Part shown: positions 37,367 to 40,098 of the stretch, one piece after another | How the letters are laid out: every line of letters begins with the position of its first letter | Position numbering within the stretch: position 1 is the first letter of the stretch | Assembly: GCF_004919105.1 (NCBI RefSeq) | Contig: NZ_STGK01000023.1 | Coordinates: 1 to 40,098, forward strand | Reading direction: 5' to 3' | Length of the DNA stretch: 40,098 nt | Origin: Nocardioides sp. GY 10113 | GTDB lineage: Bacteria; Actinomycetota; Actinomycetes; Propionibacteriales; Nocardioidaceae | The notes under the pieces: generated by a model | Seen by the model: the letters and a program-made list of their open reading frames with translations, nothing else | What the model was told of the DNA's origin: nothing | Database searches by the model: none | Translations under genes and position numbers: made by a program

Positions 37367-39109
37367 ATGGCCGTCGTGGATGTGACGCAGTGGTTCCTCA
37401 TAAGTGCGGAGCGGGAGAACCCGCACACCGTGATCGACGCGGTGCGGGGCGACGGGACGGCGTGGAGCAGCGGCAACTCCGTCCGTGCGCTGGTCCACGG
37501 ACGCGACTACTTCGCCGAGCTCCACGAGCGGATCTGCGCCCTCGGCCCCGGCGACCGGTTCTACTTCGCGGACTGGCAGGGCGACCCCGACCAGCGACTG
37601 ACCGACGACCCCCGGTCCACCCTCAACGACACCCTGGTCGATGCCGCGCGGCGCGGCGTCGACGTCCGCGGGCTGCTCTGGCGCTCCCACTGGCGCCGGC
37701 TCGGCTTCAACTCCCAGCTGCACCGCCATCTCGGCGAGGAGATCGGCGAGGCCGGTGGCCAGTGCCTGCGCGACATGAGGGTCCGCACCCGCGGGTCGCA
37801 CCACCAGAAGTTCGTGGTGATCCGTCACGCGTCCGACCCCGCGCGCGACATCGCCTACGTGGGCGGCATCGACCTGTGCCACGGCCGGCGCGACGACGAC
37901 CGGCACCGCGGCGACGCGCAGCCGGTGGAGATGGCAAGCGCCTACGGCCCCCGCCCCGCCTGGCACGACGTGCAGGTGGCGATCCAGGGGCCGGCGGTCC
38001 ACGACGTCGAGACGACGTTCCGTGAGCGTTGGGAGGACAGCACTCCGCTGACCGCGCACCCCGGGCGGCTGCTGACCAGCCTGCTGCACCGCGAGGAGCT
38101 GGTGCCCGCGCCGCTCGGCGCGCAGGCGCCGCCCCCGCCGCGGCGCCCCGGCGGCAACGAGGTCGTGCAGATCATGAGGACCTTCCCCGTCATCGCTCCG
38201 AAGCCCTACGACTTCGCGCCCGAGGGGGAGCGGTCGGTGATGCTCGGCAACACCAAGGCGATCGCACGGGCCGAGCGCCTGGTCTATGTCGAGGATCAGT
38301 ACCTGTGGTCCGCCGAGGTCGGTGAGCACTTCGCGGGCGCGCTGCGTGACAACCCGGACCTGCGGCTGATCGTCGTGCTGCCGATGGTGCCCGACCGCGA
38401 GGGCGCCGCGGCCGAGGTGCCGCAGCTCTACGGTCGTTTCCTGGCGATGCAGAGGATCCTCGAGGCCGGCGGCGACCGGGTCGCCGTGTTCGGGCTGACC
38501 AACGAGGCCGGGATGCCGGTCTACGTGCACTCGAAGACCTGCATCATCGACCACCGCTGGGCCAGCGTCGGCTCGGACAACCTCAACCGCCGGTCGTGGA
38601 CCAGCGACAGCGAGATCGCGTGCGCCGTGATCGACGAGCGCGGCGCGGCGGGCGACCCGGCGCCCGCCGACTCCTTCCCCCGCGTGCTGCTCCGGACCCT
38701 GGTCGCCGAGCACCTCGGCTGCCACCCCGACGAGGTGCCCGAGGATCCCCACGACCTCTTCGACGCGATGGTGTCGTGTGCCGACGCCCTCGATGCCTGG
38801 TACGACGGAGCCGGGCGCGACCAGCTCACGGGGGTGCGCGGTGTCATCTCGGCCAAGCGCCCGAGCCGTCCCGTGCCGGTGCCGCGGTCGGTGAGCCGGG
38901 TCCTCCCCGGCCACCAGCGTCGCCGGCGCCGCGTGGTGGAGCGCGCGGAGGAGTTCGCGGCCGGCGAGCACGACCGTGAGCGGCCCCCTGGTCGGCTGCG
39001 CCGGCTGGCCGCCCCCGAGCTCACCGCGCTCCAGCTGACCTGGGCGCCACGGCTCTACGACGCGCTGTTCGATCCGGACGGGCGGCCGCGCCCCGGGGTC
39101 GGGAACTAG
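37367..39109 (+). CDS. Phospholipase D family protein
   Basis: The 580-residue protein has two PLD half-sites. The second is a full HKD motif, H388-K390-D395 in HSKTCIIDHRWASVGSDNLN. The first keeps H146 and K148 (HHQKFVVIRH) but has Arg where the Asp is usual, with ARDIAYVGGIDLCH after a short insert. No signal peptide is seen. The C-terminal 130 residues are Arg-rich. Enzymes of this type hydrolyse phosphodiesters or transfer phosphatidyl groups; phospholipase or cardiolipin-synthase-like activity cannot be separated here. The ATG at 37367 was preferred over an in-frame GTG at 37334 because of the -10-like box between them. Confidence 0.85.
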   Translation: MAVVDVTQWFLISAERENPHTVIDAVRGDGTAWSSGNSVRALVHGRDYFAELHERICALGPGDRFYFADWQGDPDQRLTDDPRSTLNDTLVDAARRGVDVRGLLWRSHWRRLGFNSQLHRHLGEEIGEAGGQCLRDMRVRTRGSHHQKFVVIRHASDPARDIAYVGGIDLCHGRRDDDRHRGDAQPVEMASAYGPRPAWHDVQVAIQGPAVHDVETTFRERWEDSTPLTAHPGRLLTSLLHREELVPAPLGAQAPPPPRRPGGNEVVQIMRTFPVIAPKPYDFAPEGERSVMLGNTKAIARAERLVYVEDQYLWSAEVGEHFAGALRDNPDLRLIVVLPMVPDREGAAAEVPQLYGRFLAMQRILEAGGDRVAVFGLTNEAGMPVYVHSKTCIIDHRWASVGSDNLNRRSWTSDSEIACAVIDERGAAGDPAPADSFPRVLLRTLVAEHLGCHPDEVPEDPHDLFDAMVSCADALDAWYDGAGRDQLTGVRGVISAKRPSRPVPVPRSVSRVLPGHQRRRRRVVERAEEFAAGEHDRERPPGRLRRLAAPELTALQLTWAPRLYDALFDPDGRPRPGVGN

Positions 39110-39115
39110 GGGTGT

Positions 39116-39133
39116 CGCCGACCGTGGTCGGCG
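39116..39133 (+). terminator. Small hairpin after the phospholipase D-like gene
   Basis: A 7-bp stem CGCCGAC/GTCGGCG with a CGTG loop starts 7 bp after the stop codon. No T tract follows, so termination is possible but weak. Confidence 0.4.
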
Positions 39134-39178
39134 GCCTGGCATCCTGACCCGGTCGCCGCCATCGCCCGGAGGAGTGCC

Positions 39179-39850
39179 ATGCCCACGCTCGACCGCACCG
39201 ACAACGTCTTCGTCCTCGACCTCGGCGAGGACGAGAACCGCTTCCACCCGGACTGGTTGGCGGCGGTCGCCGATGCCCTCACCGAGGTGGAGCGGGCCTC
39301 CGGTCCGCGGGCGCTGGTCACCTCCGCCTCGGGCGGCAAGTTCTACTCCAACGGGCTCGACCTGGACTGGCTCGGGGCTCATCCCGATCGGTTCGAGTCC
39401 TACGTCGGCGACGTGCAGCGGATGTACGCGCGCCTGCTATCGCTGCCGGTGGTGACGGTGGCCGCGATCCCCGGCCACGCCTTCGCTGCCGGCGCCATGC
39501 TCGCGCTGTGCCACGACTTCCGGGTGATGCGTGAGGACCGCGGCTTCTGGTGCTTGCCGGAGGTCGACATCGACATCCCGTTCTCCCCGGGGATGAGTGC
39601 GCTGGTCCAGAGCCGGTTGACCCCGCAGACCGCCCACGAGGCGATGGTCACCGGGCGCCGGTACGGCGGCGGTGACGCCGTCGCGCGCGGCGTGGTCGAC
39701 CACGCGACCGCGGAGGCGGACGTCCTCCCCGCTGCGATGGAGATGGCGCAGGCCAACGCGGCCAAGGCCGGTGGGACGCTGGGCACCATCAAGTCCCGGA
39801 TGTACGCCGCCGCGCTGGCGGCCCTGCTGGACCCCCGCCCGGCCGGCTGA
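39179..39850 (+). CDS. Enoyl-CoA hydratase/isomerase family protein
   Basis: The 223-residue protein is a short crotonase-fold member. The oxyanion-hole region SGGKFYSNGLDLDWL is clear, and the second region GHAFAAGAMLALCHDFRVMRED is typical. The hydratase glutamates are not both obvious (LPEVDIDIPFSPGM is present), so a delta-isomerase or another crotonase reaction is possible. It has a strong ribosome-binding site (GGAGG) about 5 nt before the ATG. It is shorter than most hydratases (about 260) and lacks part of the C-terminal helices. No other beta-oxidation gene is adjacent. Confidence 0.88.
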   Translation: MPTLDRTDNVFVLDLGEDENRFHPDWLAAVADALTEVERASGPRALVTSASGGKFYSNGLDLDWLGAHPDRFESYVGDVQRMYARLLSLPVVTVAAIPGHAFAAGAMLALCHDFRVMREDRGFWCLPEVDIDIPFSPGMSALVQSRLTPQTAHEAMVTGRRYGGGDAVARGVVDHATAEADVLPAAMEMAQANAAKAGGTLGTIKSRMYAAALAALLDPRPAG

Positions 39851-39891
39851 CCGCCGAGAGTCGATCCGCGTCCCGGTCCCGGTCCGTCCCG

Positions 39892-40098
39892 TCAGGCGCT
39901 GCCGCTCCACGGGGCCGGTACGAGCACCCACACCACCTCGGCCGGGTCGGTGCTGGCGTTGGTCCACGTGTGCGGCTCGCCGCCGGAGAAGGTGAGGGCG
40001 TCGCCCGCCTCCAGCCGGTGGCTGCGGTCGCGGAAGCGCACCTCGACGCTCCCGGACAGCACGTGGAGCACCTCGAAATCGCAGTTGACGGTGTAGAG
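39892..40098 (-). CDS. C-terminal part of a cupin-domain protein (5' end outside window)
   Basis: The minus-strand frame is open from the window edge to a TGA at 39892 and gives 68 residues beginning LYTVNCDFEVLHVLSGSVEV. It has the two cupin motifs, HVLSGSVEVRF and LEAGDALTFSGGEPHTWTN. A cupin of this size and pattern is typical of the C-terminal half of XRE-family HTH-cupin regulators, but the DNA-binding half is not visible. It converges with the enoyl-CoA hydratase-like gene 41 bp away. Confidence 0.85.
   Translation of the reverse strand, partial: LYTVNCDFEVLHVLSGSVEVRFRDRSHRLEAGDALTFSGGEPHTWTNASTDPAEVVWVLVPAPWSGSA

Overview
This window is a stretch of high-GC actinobacterial chromosome. 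The GlgE maltosyl-transfer pathway, the nadD-rsfS-gpgP gene order, the many GTG starts and the many starts placed 6-7 nt behind a TANNNT -10 box all fit an actinobacterium. The family makeup and the style of the intergenic repeats suggest Nocardioides or a relative; that placement is inference. I see no prophage, insertion sequence, CRISPR array or defence island. Most of the window is ordinary chromosome.

Layout. (1) 1-900: C-terminal end of a large Ig-like surface protein. (2) 0.9-14 kb: alpha-glucan and trehalose metabolism. glgE-treS-mak form an overlapping minus-strand operon with an acidic hypothetical gene after it. A small membrane protein gene and moeA lie upstream of glgE on the same strand. 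A repeat-rich 392-bp intergenic region separates moeA from glgP (plus), which converges on glgX (minus). (3) 14-18 kb: a small membrane protein, etfBA, and a secreted lysyl-oxidase-like protein on the minus strand. (4) 18-23.5 kb: proA, a CDP-alcohol phosphotransferase-like protein overlapping a VTT-like membrane protein, a 52-residue membrane peptide, nadD-rsfS-gpgP, tRNA-Ala(GGC), and a YgjV-like membrane protein. (5) 23.6-35.6 kb: an L-arabinose unit made of lacI, galM, a YtfQ/YtfR/YtfT/YjfF-type ABC importer, a second lacI, and araB-araD-araA. (6) 35.7-40.1 kb: DUF5994 and DUF1206 proteins, a phospholipase D family protein, an enoyl-CoA hydratase family protein, and the 3' end of a cupin gene on the minus strand.

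How the parts work together. TreS interconverts maltose and trehalose, Mak phosphorylates maltose, and GlgE adds maltosyl units from maltose-1-phosphate to alpha-glucan. GlgP and GlgX degrade alpha-glucan. The branching enzyme GlgB is not in the window. In the arabinose unit a lipoprotein binder, one double-cassette ATPase and two permeases are predicted to import the sugar, GalM to interconvert its anomers, and AraA, AraB and AraD to convert L-arabinose to D-xylulose-5-phosphate. Three LacI-type operators close to TGTTARCGYTCACA lie at the galM and importer promoters, so one or both LacI paralogues probably control both units.

The strongest points for follow-up are this arabinose regulon, the conservation of the copper and cofactor-forming residues in the lysyl-oxidase-like protein, the run of predicted leaderless starts, and the structured region upstream of glgP.
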